Positions 51,128 through 60,198 of a stretch of DNA of 64,000 nt are shown piece after piece. A program made the position numbers and the translations under genes. The notes under the pieces were generated by a model, which had not been told where the DNA came from, ran no database searches, and saw only the letters and a list, made by a program, of their open reading frames with translations. The DNA is from TH5896 sp050748485 (lineage in GTDB: Archaea; Thermoproteota; Nitrososphaeria; Nitrososphaerales; Nitrososphaeraceae). The stretch's first letter is position 1; every line of letters starts with the position of its first letter. The DNA is taken from NCBI GenBank assembly GCA_050748485.1, contig JBOGPP010000106.1:4034-68033 (forward strand), written 5' to 3'.

Positions 51128-52084
51128 TCAAAGTTCCTTGATTGCCTGCTGAACAGAGATGCGATCAGTCGCTCCAGGCATATAGTACAAGTATTTTTCC
51201 AAATCCTCTTTGACTGAACCCTTACCCGATTTCAGCCTGGCAAACGCTCGATTCTTATATATTGGGCCAAACCTTACAGGGTTTATATCAATGGCCATTG
51301 AATACCACTCATCAGCAAAATCGTATTGTTCATTTTTCAAGTAATAGTTGCCTAACCCTCTGTATGCTAAATAGTATCGTTTGTTTATTTGTATAGCTTT
51401 CCTATAACACTCAATAGCTGAGTCGGATTTCTGATCACTATATGCTGATCCTAGGGCGTACCAAGCGTGAGGGTTATCTCCGTCCATGCTTACAGCACTA
51501 GACAGTTCCTCTACGACTTTGGCAATATCCCCTTTCAATCTTAACCTTTCTGCAACAAGGCAGCTACGGTTTGAATTTTGAAACTTAAAATCTCTATCTG
51601 ACACTATTTCTGCCATATCTGATGGGATCAAAATGATTGAAGTCGTATCATCTTCCTCCCACTCTTGTTCAAATCTTTTTTCAGGAACAGCACCCTGTTT
51701 GTCTTGCTCCGGCACATAGGTCAGAATTCTCCTCTCCTGAGGCTCGTATCCGCATACTATCGTGGCATGTTGAACCAAGTCGTGGATTCCTGGGAGTATT
51801 GTTATTATTGGTATCCCTTGATCGATTGTCTTTTTGATATCCTTCATGTTACTTTTGTACATCATTGATTGGAAGCCATTCTTTTCTGCGACTTCGATTC
51901 CTTCAATTAGCACGGATCCTCTGACAGCCTTGTATTGTATTTTGGCCTTCTCAGAGATGTGAGAAGCGAGATCTTCTCCCCAGTATAATGCCAAGACGTT
52001 AAATACGAGAGGCAATTGTGGTGTGTCTAAGCTGGGGTCTACAATAGGTAATGTTAGGCTATGATCTTCAGAACTAGGGTACAC
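51128..52084 (-). CDS. C39-like pseudo-peptidase with TPR repeats
   Basis: 318 residues in two parts. Residues about 20-155 have the outline of a C39-like cysteine peptidase: a first helix with QLPLVFNVLALYWGE, a strand with GIPIITILPGIHDLVQHATIVCGYEPQ containing the His (near 106) and RILTYVPEQDKQGAVPEKRF. But Gln23 stands where the nucleophilic Cys is expected, and no nearby Cys can replace it. From about 175, three or four TPR repeats follow (HAWYALGSAYSDQKSDSAIE, YLAYRGLGNYYLKNEQYDFA). The protein is therefore likely to bind peptide or protein without cutting it. Confidence 0.65.
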   Translation of the reverse strand: MYPSSEDHSLTLPIVDPSLDTPQLPLVFNVLALYWGEDLASHISEKAKIQYKAVRGSVLIEGIEVAEKNGFQSMMYKSNMKDIKKTIDQGIPIITILPGIHDLVQHATIVCGYEPQERRILTYVPEQDKQGAVPEKRFEQEWEEDDTTSIILIPSDMAEIVSDRDFKFQNSNRSCLVAERLRLKGDIAKVVEELSSAVSMDGDNPHAWYALGSAYSDQKSDSAIECYRKAIQINKRYYLAYRGLGNYYLKNEQYDFADEWYSMAIDINPVRFGPIYKNRAFARLKSGKGSVKEDLEKYLYYMPGATDRISVQQAIKEL

Positions 52085-52128
52085 ATTGATGCTTAACTTT
52101 CTTAGGAAATAAAAATCATATAGCCGCC

Positions 52129-52716
52129 TTAGTCCAACGCCATGAAATTAGCCAAGATGCTTTTTCCATCCACGCCACTTACTTCTGGATGAAACTGAGT
52201 TCCAAAGATTGGTTTGTCTCTGTGTAAGAGGATCTCATTTGGGCATGTTTGGGATTCTCCAACAGAGTCTAGGCAGACAGGTAGCCTTGAAACACAATAT
52301 TTGTGGCTTTTAAACACCGTTATCGTTTGTTTGCCAAACACGAGAGCATTATCCCACTTCACGGTTACATGACCATAGTCTTTTATTGGCTCTTCGAGTC
52401 TTCTTAGCGATCCGCCCAAGGTTAAGGCAATTATCTGGCATCCGTAACATATTCCTAAAATAGGTATAGTCCTAGAATAACAATATTTGACTAATATAGA
52501 ATTTGTCATGTTGATACTCGAACTGCCAATCTTCCTTCCTGATAAAATGACCTTACTGAACCAAGGTAAATTCTCGAATCCAAGTTCATCTGGCCTTATT
52601 TCTGAATAGCGCCTACAATCATAGGAATATCCCAAGTCACTGATAATATCCCTCAGATTGGGCGTAAACGGAGAGTTGTTATCAACTATTAGGACCTCAA
52701 GTGTTTTTTTAGACAT
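52129..52716 (-). CDS. Class I glutamine amidotransferase, GuaA-like
   Basis: 195 residues covering a single glutaminase domain. The nucleophile elbow GICYGCQIIALTLGG has Cys90, and FGTQFHPEVSGVDGK has the His-x-Glu pair near residue 175. VLIVDNNSPFTPNLRDIISD is the standard N-terminus. It resembles the separate GMP synthase amidotransferase subunit of archaea (GuaA-A), but no synthetase partner is nearby, so the acceptor of the ammonia is uncertain. It precedes the C39-like gene on the same strand, with a 44-base gap. Confidence 0.78.
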   Translation of the reverse strand: MSKKTLEVLIVDNNSPFTPNLRDIISDLGYSYDCRRYSEIRPDELGFENLPWFSKVILSGRKIGSSSINMTNSILVKYCYSRTIPILGICYGCQIIALTLGGSLRRLEEPIKDYGHVTVKWDNALVFGKQTITVFKSHKYCVSRLPVCLDSVGESQTCPNEILLHRDKPIFGTQFHPEVSGVDGKSILANFMALD

Positions 52717-52769
52717 GGCGGTTCGGAGTATATTTATAACTGTAAAACCTATTCTTAAAATAGAATCAG

Positions 52770-53639
52770 CTAATCAAAAGTAACTCGATTTCTAATTGTC
52801 CCGAGCCTTTCGATAGTAATTTCGACCACATCGCCGTCCTTCAAATATCGAGGTTCCTTCATTGACATCGCAACTCCAGCTGGCGTTCCAGTGGAAATAA
52901 TGTCCCCCGCTTCAATAGTCATGACACTACTCAGGCTAGCAATAATCTTCTTAATGGGAAGAACCATATTCATGCTTGAAGAATTCTGTCTCATTTCGCC
53001 ATTTACCTTTGTGACTATTGAAAGATTCTGAGGATCTGCTACTTCGTCCTTTGTGGTAATCCAAGGGCCACAAGGTGCAAACGTGTCCATACTTTTGCCT
53101 CTGGTGAATTGCTTGTCTTTGAATTGGATGTCTCTCGCTGAGACATCATGAAATATCATGTATCCAAACACGACATCTAAAGATCTGTCTTCAGGGATCT
53201 TTCTTGCGTTCTTTCCAATGATTGCAGCTATTTCAGCTTCATAGTCAAGCCTGGTTACAAACTGCGGGCATATTATGTCCTTATATGGTGAATTAAGCGT
53301 AGTTCGTGGCTTCATAAATATGACTGGTTCGTCAGAAGGGGTAAGGCCGGCGTCTCTTGCGTGGTCATAGTAGTTAAAGGCTAAGCATAATATCTTCGGA
53401 GGATTTGGAATGGGAACTAGCAAATCCAAATCCTTTACAAAGTGTGGATAGGTAAGCTTATCGTAGTTTTCCCTGACTTCGTCTAACCAGCCATTAAACA
53501 TGAATTCTTTAATTGAAACAGGTATAGGAATTCCAGTCTGTTCTTGAATCTCATTTCTTGTCACAAGTTTTTTTTCGTCACTAGAGATTAAGGCATATGT
53601 CTCGGTGTTATTGGAATCTTTTACTCTGGCTATCTTCAT
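52770..53639 (-). CDS. Fumarylacetoacetate hydrolase family protein
   Basis: 289 residues with a C-terminal FAH domain: KILCLAFNYYDHARDAG, PVIFMKPRTTLNSPYKDI, LDYEAEIAAIIGKNARKIP (metal-binding D-x-E-x-E), GYMIFHDVSARDIQFKDKQFTRGKSMDTFAPCGPWI and EAGDIISTGTPAGVAM. Members hydrolyse or decarboxylate C-C bonds in acyl pyruvates and related oxo acids. The substrate cannot be told. It lies between gltX and the amidotransferase on the minus strand, without an evident link. Confidence 0.92.
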   Translation of the reverse strand: MKIARVKDSNNTETYALISSDEKKLVTRNEIQEQTGIPIPVSIKEFMFNGWLDEVRENYDKLTYPHFVKDLDLLVPIPNPPKILCLAFNYYDHARDAGLTPSDEPVIFMKPRTTLNSPYKDIICPQFVTRLDYEAEIAAIIGKNARKIPEDRSLDVVFGYMIFHDVSARDIQFKDKQFTRGKSMDTFAPCGPWITTKDEVADPQNLSIVTKVNGEMRQNSSSMNMVLPIKKIIASLSSVMTIEAGDIISTGTPAGVAMSMKEPRYLKDGDVVEITIERLGTIRNRVTFD

Positions 53640-53657
53640 TTCATTTCTAATTATTGT

Positions 53658-55394
53658 TTAGCCGTGCGTATATATTGCTACTCCATCAGTTTGCAATCTA
53701 CAAAAACCAAAGCGGACTAATTGTATATGGCTGCCCGATTGGACCTTTGACACGTATGATTCCGCAATTCCATTATATGTGTGAAGACTATCTTTGCTAA
53801 ATTCTCCATTAATAAAAAGCTTGTCAGGGACTATAACAGTGAACGGTACCATATCATCATTTGAAACCCATTGAACTTTCGGTATATTTGTCTTTATCTC
53901 TGGCCCTGTATTGATTACCCGCAAATGGTCTATACCATTTTCTTGTATCTTCTCCTCGAGCTGGATGTTGTACATTTCCATAAGTCTGATTTCTTGCCCA
54001 CTCGCCAATCGGTCAGAATCTGCTCTATCTATGAATAGACGATCAGAGATCTTGACATTCCTAGTGCCGAGCTGAGCCGTAGGATGATTTTTTAGTTCAA
54101 TCTTGCCCAGAATTGGATTGCCAATCCTAACTTCTACAGGATCTTTAACAAAGAAGAGGCGTAGTGATATCTTGTCGAGTAACTTTCTGTTATACGCTTC
54201 AAGCGACTCAAATGGAGGTTTGGTATCGGCGAGTGAGATTCCCAGAGAAAGGACAAATTTGTGGATTGCCTCTGGAAGTATCCCCCTTTTTCTAAGTGCC
54301 GCTAAGGTTGGAAGCCTAGGATCATCCCATCCAGAGACCAAGCCACCTTCAACAAGAGGTTTTAACTTCCTTTTAGAAACTGGCATCCCTTCAAATTCCA
54401 GGCGGGAAAACTCCATCAGCGTAGGCTGGCGAAGGCACAATGATCTAAGTACCGAAAAATATAGTGCGTTTCGAAGCTCATATTCCTTTGTCCGCATTGC
54501 ATGGGTGACGCCATCGAGACTATCCTCGACCGGCGCAGCAAAGTCGTATGTGGGGAACACCCTTATGTTCCTACCAAGCTTCGGGTGGTCGGCGTCGATG
54601 ATCCTGAATAATGTAGGGTCCCGCATCGCGGTATTAAGGTCAGACATATCTCCCCTAAATCGTATTATAGCCTCATTCTGTTCAAACGAACCATCGAAAA
54701 ATTTCTCCAAGCGCTCCATGTGATCATTACTGTCGCGGGTCCTGCAGGGACAGTCTACACCTTTTGCTCGCATAGAATGAATTTCGTCTGCCTTGCATGT
54801 GCAAACGTATGCATCTTCTTTTGTCACCAATCTCCGTCCATAAGAGTGGAGAATCTTGATATCGTCAGATGTATTCTTAATGAGGTCAGGTACGATTCCA
54901 AGCCATTCAAGTCCTTCCTTGATAGCATCGTAGAATTCCAACCGTTCATTTAGTGGATTTGTGTCATCGAATCTGAGTATTAGCTTTCCCTCATACATCC
55001 TTGCATATTCTTGGTCAATTATTGCGGCCTTAGCGTGCCCGATATGAGGATAGCCATTAGGTTCGGGAGGGAATCTTGTCACGACTTCTCCAACTCTAGC
55101 TCCTTGAAGGGGAGGTAGAGTTGGCTCTTCCTTGCGGTTGGCAGCCTTAACTACATCCTGAAACACTAAAAGTTTAGATGCCATCTTCTCCTGGTCAGGG
55201 AAATCGAGCGAGTTAACGTCATCTACAATTTTTTTGATAAGAGGAATTAGCTCCTTTATCGTAGGTCGGAGATCGGGCCTCAAACCAACCACCTTTGAGA
55301 TCACAACGTCATGTTTTGCACTTCCACCATATTCTATGGCATTTCTTAATACAATTCTTTTAATTATTTGCTCAATTGCTTCGTCTGAAGTCAT
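53658..55394 (-). CDS. gltX: Glutamyl-tRNA synthetase, archaeal type
   Basis: Charges tRNA-Glu (in archaea possibly also tRNA-Gln before amidation). The class I HIGH motif is in RFPPEPNGYPHIGHAKAAI near residue 114, and the KMSKS equivalent is in GMPVSKRKLKPLVEGGLV; the C-terminal half is the beta-barrel anticodon domain of the archaeal/GlnRS-like type. Length 578. It follows idsA after 9 bases, part of a long minus-strand run. Confidence 0.96.
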   Translation of the reverse strand: MTSDEAIEQIIKRIVLRNAIEYGGSAKHDVVISKVVGLRPDLRPTIKELIPLIKKIVDDVNSLDFPDQEKMASKLLVFQDVVKAANRKEEPTLPPLQGARVGEVVTRFPPEPNGYPHIGHAKAAIIDQEYARMYEGKLILRFDDTNPLNERLEFYDAIKEGLEWLGIVPDLIKNTSDDIKILHSYGRRLVTKEDAYVCTCKADEIHSMRAKGVDCPCRTRDSNDHMERLEKFFDGSFEQNEAIIRFRGDMSDLNTAMRDPTLFRIIDADHPKLGRNIRVFPTYDFAAPVEDSLDGVTHAMRTKEYELRNALYFSVLRSLCLRQPTLMEFSRLEFEGMPVSKRKLKPLVEGGLVSGWDDPRLPTLAALRKRGILPEAIHKFVLSLGISLADTKPPFESLEAYNRKLLDKISLRLFFVKDPVEVRIGNPILGKIELKNHPTAQLGTRNVKISDRLFIDRADSDRLASGQEIRLMEMYNIQLEEKIQENGIDHLRVINTGPEIKTNIPKVQWVSNDDMVPFTVIVPDKLFINGEFSKDSLHTYNGIAESYVSKVQSGSHIQLVRFGFCRLQTDGVAIYTHG

Positions 55395-55403
55395 CTTGAG
55401 GAT

Positions 55404-56411
55404 TTAAACCGTCCTCTCGACGATGAAATGAGCCGAAGCAATGATTTTTCTCTTTGGTATACTATCATCATATTGAGAGATCGATTCTATAGCTTTTTGG
55501 ATATGTCGCCTCGCATTATCTCTCACTTCTTGCTCAATACCTAATGAAGAAATTGCTTTCACCGCTTCCAGAATCTCTGTACTAGCGGCATTTCTGGAGG
55601 CAAAGACTCTTAGGATCTTATCCCGATTGTAGTTATTACTGATTTTTAACGCGAGGAGAATGGGTAGTGTTTTTTTGCCTTCCCTTAGGTCATTTCCGAC
55701 GGATTTGCCGGTCAATTTTGCATCACCTATTACTCCTATCAGATCGTCAATGAGTTGAAATGCGATCCCTACATTTTCTCCGAACTGAGTTAAGGCACCT
55801 ACATCTTCCTCCCTAGAAGTTGGAGCAGAAAGTACACCCAGAGCACAAGATAACCCAAATAGAGCCGCCGTTTTCTTGCTTATCATTGAGAGGTATTCAC
55901 GTTCATCAATAAACCTATCTTCAAACGCTATCCCGAGGTCAAGAGCTTGCCCCTCACATACGTCAACGCAGGCATTTGACAGCCTAGATACCATTTCACA
56001 AATTCTACTGTCAGAAGTACCTAACTTTCTACAATTTTCAACGATCATCAGGTACGCTTTTGAAAATAATACGTCTCCAGCTAGGATTGCTAGCGGAAGT
56101 CCGTACGACTTGTGAACGGTGGGAACACTATGTCTGACATCGTCATTATCCATTATGTCGTCATGAACGAGGGAAAAATTATGGATCATCTCAACTGAAG
56201 CTGCTGCTGGTAGAGCCTTGATCTTTGTTCCTCCAAACATCTCGCAAGATTTTACAACCATAAATGGTCTAAGTCTCTTGCCACCACTACTGATATAATG
56301 AGCCGAAGCGGAGTAAAGTTCTGAAGGGTTGCCCTTTAATCTTGCCAGCATATATTTGTTCATTTCCGATGCAGTAGACTCCATTTCTTCATCTATATCC
56401 GGTATATTCAA
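55404..56411 (-). CDS. idsA: Polyprenyl diphosphate synthase (GGPP synthase type)
   Basis: Condenses IPP with allylic diphosphates for archaeal membrane lipids and quinone tails. The first Asp-rich motif is HDDIMDND near residue 93, with GGKRLRPFMVVKSC before it; the second is QLIDDLIGVIGD. The chain-length region five residues before the first motif holds FSLVHDDIMD, typical of geranylgeranyl diphosphate synthases, but length specificity is an inference. Its start overlaps the end of the isomerase gene by 4 bases. Confidence 0.94.
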   Translation of the reverse strand: MNIPDIDEEMESTASEMNKYMLARLKGNPSELYSASAHYISSGGKRLRPFMVVKSCEMFGGTKIKALPAAASVEMIHNFSLVHDDIMDNDDVRHSVPTVHKSYGLPLAILAGDVLFSKAYLMIVENCRKLGTSDSRICEMVSRLSNACVDVCEGQALDLGIAFEDRFIDEREYLSMISKKTAALFGLSCALGVLSAPTSREEDVGALTQFGENVGIAFQLIDDLIGVIGDAKLTGKSVGNDLREGKKTLPILLALKISNNYNRDKILRVFASRNAASTEILEAVKAISSLGIEQEVRDNARRHIQKAIESISQYDDSIPKRKIIASAHFIVERTV

Positions 56412-57502
56412 TATTCATTCGCCTCAGATCGCAATTCGCCTGTCAAGATATATTTGGTACTTTTGAGTGTCTTCATGTCTCCAGCACCTACCAGAAACAT
56501 TGTGCTCTTCAGCTCAGCAATTACAGTGTCTGCAAATTGATACAGTCTCTCTTTCGATTGAACTGCGTTTACGAGAAATGGATATGCCATAGCACACATA
56601 TCAGCCCCTATTGCGATACACTTTGCAATTTCTAACCCATTGCGTATACCTCCTGAGGCGATTAAAGGCAACTTCATCAGCGCTCTCCTAACTACTATAA
56701 TACTCAATGCAGTAGGTATCCCCCAGTCCCAAAACAATTCGCCAAGCTGTGTTTTCAGTCTTTCGCTTGCGCTTTCCGCACGTACTTTCTCAACTCCAGC
56801 CCAACTGGTACCTCCTGCTCCGGCAACATTTATCGCAGAAACGCCGACTTCGTTCAGCTTCAGTGCTGCCTCCCTGGATATCCCGGCACCAACTTCCTTT
56901 GCCATTACTGGAACACCTATAACTTTCACCAGATCGGATATGCATTTAAGGACTCCCGAGTATCTTGGTTCTCCTTCAGGTTGTACCAACTCCTGGAGCG
57001 GATTAAGGTGAACCACTAGCGCATCAGCATTTATCATCTCTATCAACTTTTTCACTTTGTCAATTGAAAGACCACTTGACAGCTGTGCACCCCCTATGTT
57101 GGCTATGAGAAAGGCGTTTGGTGCCTTCTTTCTTGCTATAGTGTAACTGTCTGCGAGTTTTTCACTTACCAATCCCGCTCTTTGAGAGCCAACACCCATC
57201 GGAAGTGAGTATGACTCAGCCAGCTCGGCGAGTCTACCATTTATCAGCAAGGCCTTTGCTGTCCCCCCTGTCATAGAATCAATGATGAGAGGAGCAGAGA
57301 ATCGACGTCCTAGGAATATTGAAGTTGTATCGATATCACTTAAATTTAGTTCAGGAATTGCATCATGCACTAATTTCACGTACTCAAGAAAAGTAGATGT
57401 GGTTTTTGCCTGGACGTTACGATTAAGGGGAATATCAATGCCCTCCTGCTTCCTTTTCATAATATCGCGGGCCTCTTCTTCTAGCCTTACAGGGTCTGTC
57501 AT
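56408..57502 (-). CDS. fni: Type 2 isopentenyl-diphosphate delta-isomerase
   Basis: FMN- and NADPH-dependent isomerase converting IPP and DMAPP. Visible are the opening MKRKQEGIDIPLNRNVQ, FSAPLIIDSMTGGTAKA, the FMN-binding MGVGSQRAGL, HLNPLQELVQPEGEPRYSGVL, VKEVGAGIS-like MAKEVGAGISREAALKL, AGAGGTSWAGVE, and PLIASGGIRNGLEIAKCIAIGADM. Length 364. The gene directly follows ipk (3 bases). Confidence 0.96.
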   Translation of the reverse strand: MTDPVRLEEEARDIMKRKQEGIDIPLNRNVQAKTTSTFLEYVKLVHDAIPELNLSDIDTTSIFLGRRFSAPLIIDSMTGGTAKALLINGRLAELAESYSLPMGVGSQRAGLVSEKLADSYTIARKKAPNAFLIANIGGAQLSSGLSIDKVKKLIEMINADALVVHLNPLQELVQPEGEPRYSGVLKCISDLVKVIGVPVMAKEVGAGISREAALKLNEVGVSAINVAGAGGTSWAGVEKVRAESASERLKTQLGELFWDWGIPTALSIIVVRRALMKLPLIASGGIRNGLEIAKCIAIGADMCAMAYPFLVNAVQSKERLYQFADTVIAELKSTMFLVGAGDMKTLKSTKYILTGELRSEANEY

Positions 57503-57505
57503 TTC

Positions 57506-58282
57506 TTATCTCCTACCCTTAGGTGAAATCGCTGGAATCATAGTTCCTTCCACCTCTAGTCCCCTCAGAATATCAAATACTCGTTCGGCGTTCAGTCCAT
57601 TCACAATGTTAACGTCGATGCCCAGCCTGGCAATTTCAAAAGCCTCTGAAATTTTTCTCCCCATACCCCCAGTAACATCAATTGGGGTATCCATGATACT
57701 GATTTCATTAGTAGGAAAATTCAGTACCTTTACCAGCTTTTTATTTGTCATATCTTCGTAAATACCATCTACATTTACCGTGAATATTACTCTTGATGGC
57801 AAGAGGTATGTAGCAATACTTGTCATCAAAGAATCACCTGATACGATAGAAAATCTCCCTTCATTGAGGTGTACCACGTCGCCAAAAATGACCGGAACAA
57901 TACCACGTCGAGTATATTCGACTAGCTCATTGATCTTGGTAACATTAACCTTTCCATCTGCAAAAAGCGTAGTGGGGGAAATTCCATAGGGTGCGAGCCC
58001 AGCCTCCAACATAGATTTAATAATAATCTGATTCAGAGCTACCATTGATTCATGCACCATAGATATTCCTCGGGAATCATACAATTCAGCCTTAGTATGC
58101 ATGTTGTACTTCACTGACCAATAATGACCAAATGAACCTCCGCCATGAACTACGATAAATGAATCACCAAGCTTCGCGAGAACGTGTGAAAGCCCATCTA
58201 TTGCTTGAATATTCGGAGTCAGCGCTCGATCTTTTACTGTGATAACAGAGCCTCCGAGCTTAATAAGCAACGTCTGAGTCAT
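57506..58282 (-). CDS. ipk: Isopentenyl phosphate kinase
   Basis: Phosphorylates isopentenyl phosphate to IPP in the alternative mevalonate pathway. It is an amino-acid-kinase fold protein: LLIKLGGSVITVKDRAL at the start, FIVVHGGGSFGHYWS (the GGGSFGH motif with the substrate His of IPK), VPVIFGDVV, IVSGDSLMTSIA, TVNVDGIYE and DVTGGMGRKISEAFEI. The His of 'GGGSFGH' is a defining IPK residue. Length 258. The gene lies 41 bases after mvk. Confidence 0.94.
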   Translation of the reverse strand: MTQTLLIKLGGSVITVKDRALTPNIQAIDGLSHVLAKLGDSFIVVHGGGSFGHYWSVKYNMHTKAELYDSRGISMVHESMVALNQIIIKSMLEAGLAPYGISPTTLFADGKVNVTKINELVEYTRRGIVPVIFGDVVHLNEGRFSIVSGDSLMTSIATYLLPSRVIFTVNVDGIYEDMTNKKLVKVLNFPTNEISIMDTPIDVTGGMGRKISEAFEIARLGIDVNIVNGLNAERVFDILRGLEVEGTMIPAISPKGRR

Positions 58283-58323
58283 TAATCTTAGAGTGGCATA
58301 ATTTCCATTACTGATTTAAAGCT

Positions 58324-59331
58324 TTAATCAATAGTTAAGCCCCTGTTTTCTATTTCGATCGCCTCCGAGCACAAATTCAATCCTTTTAAGGCTACATTTA
58401 TTGCTGGGATTATCTCCGGTCTAGCCAACACAAGGACGCTGCCTCCTCCCCCCGCACCTGTGATTTTCGCTCCTAATGAACCACATCTGCTGCAAATACC
58501 GATAATCTTTTCAATTTCCTTATTGGAAACACCAATTTCTCTTAGCAATTTGTGATTTTCGGTCATTAGCCGACCAATTTCTTCTAGAGATCCGTTAGCC
58601 ATCGCATTTACACCATTTGAACAGATTGCAGTTGCATCACTAGTTAATTCTTCGAAGTGCTTAGACCTGTTTCTACTAAATCTTCTCACATGGGATACTA
58701 ACTCCGAAGTTTCATGACTTCTACGAGTGTTAATCAAAAAAAGCGGAAGGGGCTGACTCTTAATTGACGTAGTTTCAGTAAAACCGGCAAAATGGACAAG
58801 ACCACCATACGTTGAGACGTAGCAGTCAACGCCCGATGATTTGTCATGTATCATTCGTTCGCCAGAGAGTGCGTATTCGCATATCCATCTTCTGTCGGTG
58901 GAAGATATTTCTTCGTCGTGGTTTCGCCTAATAATCGATCGTAAAATGCCGGACAACATGACACATGAAGCTGCGGAACTGCCCAGGCCTACTCCTATAG
59001 GTAATTCTGACTTGATGTATATTTTCAGTCCAATATCTGGCGCATACTCTCTGAGAATGTTTCTACAGAATGTGCTAAGTGGCTCGAGCAACTTCTTCTT
59101 AGACGGCTCATCTCTCACAGCGGCACGCTCTATCGTATATGAATTAGGTTTCATTTCAAGATCCGAAGCAATCGACATACCCAAATTCCCAGTAAATTCT
59201 GCCCTTCCAAAGCAACGTCTGTTTATGGCTGCTACGATAGCCTCGCTATTGTAAACTACAAAATGCTCACCAAAAATAATGACTTTGCCAGGCGCAGATG
59301 CACTCACATGAGGTCTATAAGTGATATCCAT
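58324..59331 (-). CDS. mvk: Mevalonate kinase
   Basis: Phosphorylates mevalonate, the entry to the isoprenoid pathway. A GHMP kinase of 335 residues: SAPGKVIIFGEHFVVYNSEAIV near the start, the phosphate loop PIGVGLGSSAASCVM around residue 115, a catalytic Asp in MIHDKSSGVDCYVSTYGG, and KITGAGGGGSVLVL near the end. It follows the MEMO gene after 9 bases and precedes ipk, so the order mvk-ipk-fni-idsA gives a nearly complete path from mevalonate 5-phosphate onward apart from the decarboxylase. Confidence 0.95.
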   Translation of the reverse strand: MDITYRPHVSASAPGKVIIFGEHFVVYNSEAIVAAINRRCFGRAEFTGNLGMSIASDLEMKPNSYTIERAAVRDEPSKKKLLEPLSTFCRNILREYAPDIGLKIYIKSELPIGVGLGSSAASCVMLSGILRSIIRRNHDEEISSTDRRWICEYALSGERMIHDKSSGVDCYVSTYGGLVHFAGFTETTSIKSQPLPLFLINTRRSHETSELVSHVRRFSRNRSKHFEELTSDATAICSNGVNAMANGSLEEIGRLMTENHKLLREIGVSNKEIEKIIGICSRCGSLGAKITGAGGGGSVLVLARPEIIPAINVALKGLNLCSEAIEIENRGLTID

Positions 59332-59340
59332 GCAAGATAA

Positions 59341-60198
59341 TCATACGAATAATATTGACGAGTATCCCACGACGGAAGACTTGTCTCCTGTTATGTCACC
59401 GCTGGTGGCATATCTAATTAGCTCCCCTCGCGTAGCGCCTCGATTTTTTGCTGCAACCATTACCGTCGCGATAGCACCATATCCACAAGCAGATACGTTG
59501 TACTCTCGTAGTGTGTGATAGAACGCGCTGATATCCAGTGAAAGAATTGACTTGATAAGTTGCGAGTCTTTTCGATGTGCTTCGGAATTTGATTCGTAAT
59601 GAGTAAAATCAGATGATGCAATTAACATAAACTCCTCTCCTTTAGAGCTCCACTCGTTTACAGTATCTGAGATGGCAGATCCAAGTTCAAGGGCCAGATA
59701 TTCCTCTTGATTGGTCAAAATTATCGGAACTATTGCAAATTTCTCGGTAGTATACAACAAGAACGGAATCTGAACCTCTAGACAATGATCTCGGCTATGT
59801 GCAAACTCATCAAAATCCATTGACGTTGCTCTAGAAGCGATATCTTTTGCCACCTGTGGATTCACCATTACGTCACCTATCGGTGATTCCCAAATCCCAT
59901 TCATTGTAGTGGCCACGGAGGAGCCCAAACCATAATGATTGGGCCCAACAAGTACGACGTTGTTAAATTTGGATGATGATATGCTGTAATAACCATTGGC
60001 AGCCACGCTCCCAGAGTACAGGTACCCCGCGTGGGGAGAAACTATCCCATAGATTTTTCTGACCTGGTCCGATGGAGGCAGACGTCCGGGTCCAAATATC
60101 TTATTTGTAAAGCACCCTTTCAATTCGCCAACCAGCTGCTCTTTATTAGAAGAATAGAAGATACCCGAAACGGAAGGTTTTCTTCTATAAGCACTCAA
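59341..60198 (-). CDS. MEMO1 family protein
   Basis: 285 residues: it opens with RKPSVSGIFYSSNKEQLV, then GIVSPHAGYLYSGSVAANGYY, VVLVGPNHYGLGSSVATTMNG, EHSLEVQIPFL-like DHCLEVQIPFLLY, IASSDFTHYES and CGYGAIATVMVA, the MEMO family pattern with conserved His residues (related to class III extradiol dioxygenases). Its archaeal role is unknown; eukaryotic MEMO1 binds metal and has been linked to signalling and redox. It overlaps rps2 by 4 bases, as in the classical archaeal eno-rps2-memo-mvk cluster. Confidence 0.94.
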   Translation of the reverse strand: MSAYRRKPSVSGIFYSSNKEQLVGELKGCFTNKIFGPGRLPPSDQVRKIYGIVSPHAGYLYSGSVAANGYYSISSSKFNNVVLVGPNHYGLGSSVATTMNGIWESPIGDVMVNPQVAKDIASRATSMDFDEFAHSRDHCLEVQIPFLLYTTEKFAIVPIILTNQEEYLALELGSAISDTVNEWSSKGEEFMLIASSDFTHYESNSEAHRKDSQLIKSILSLDISAFYHTLREYNVSACGYGAIATVMVAAKNRGATRGELIRYATSGDITGDKSSVVGYSSILFV

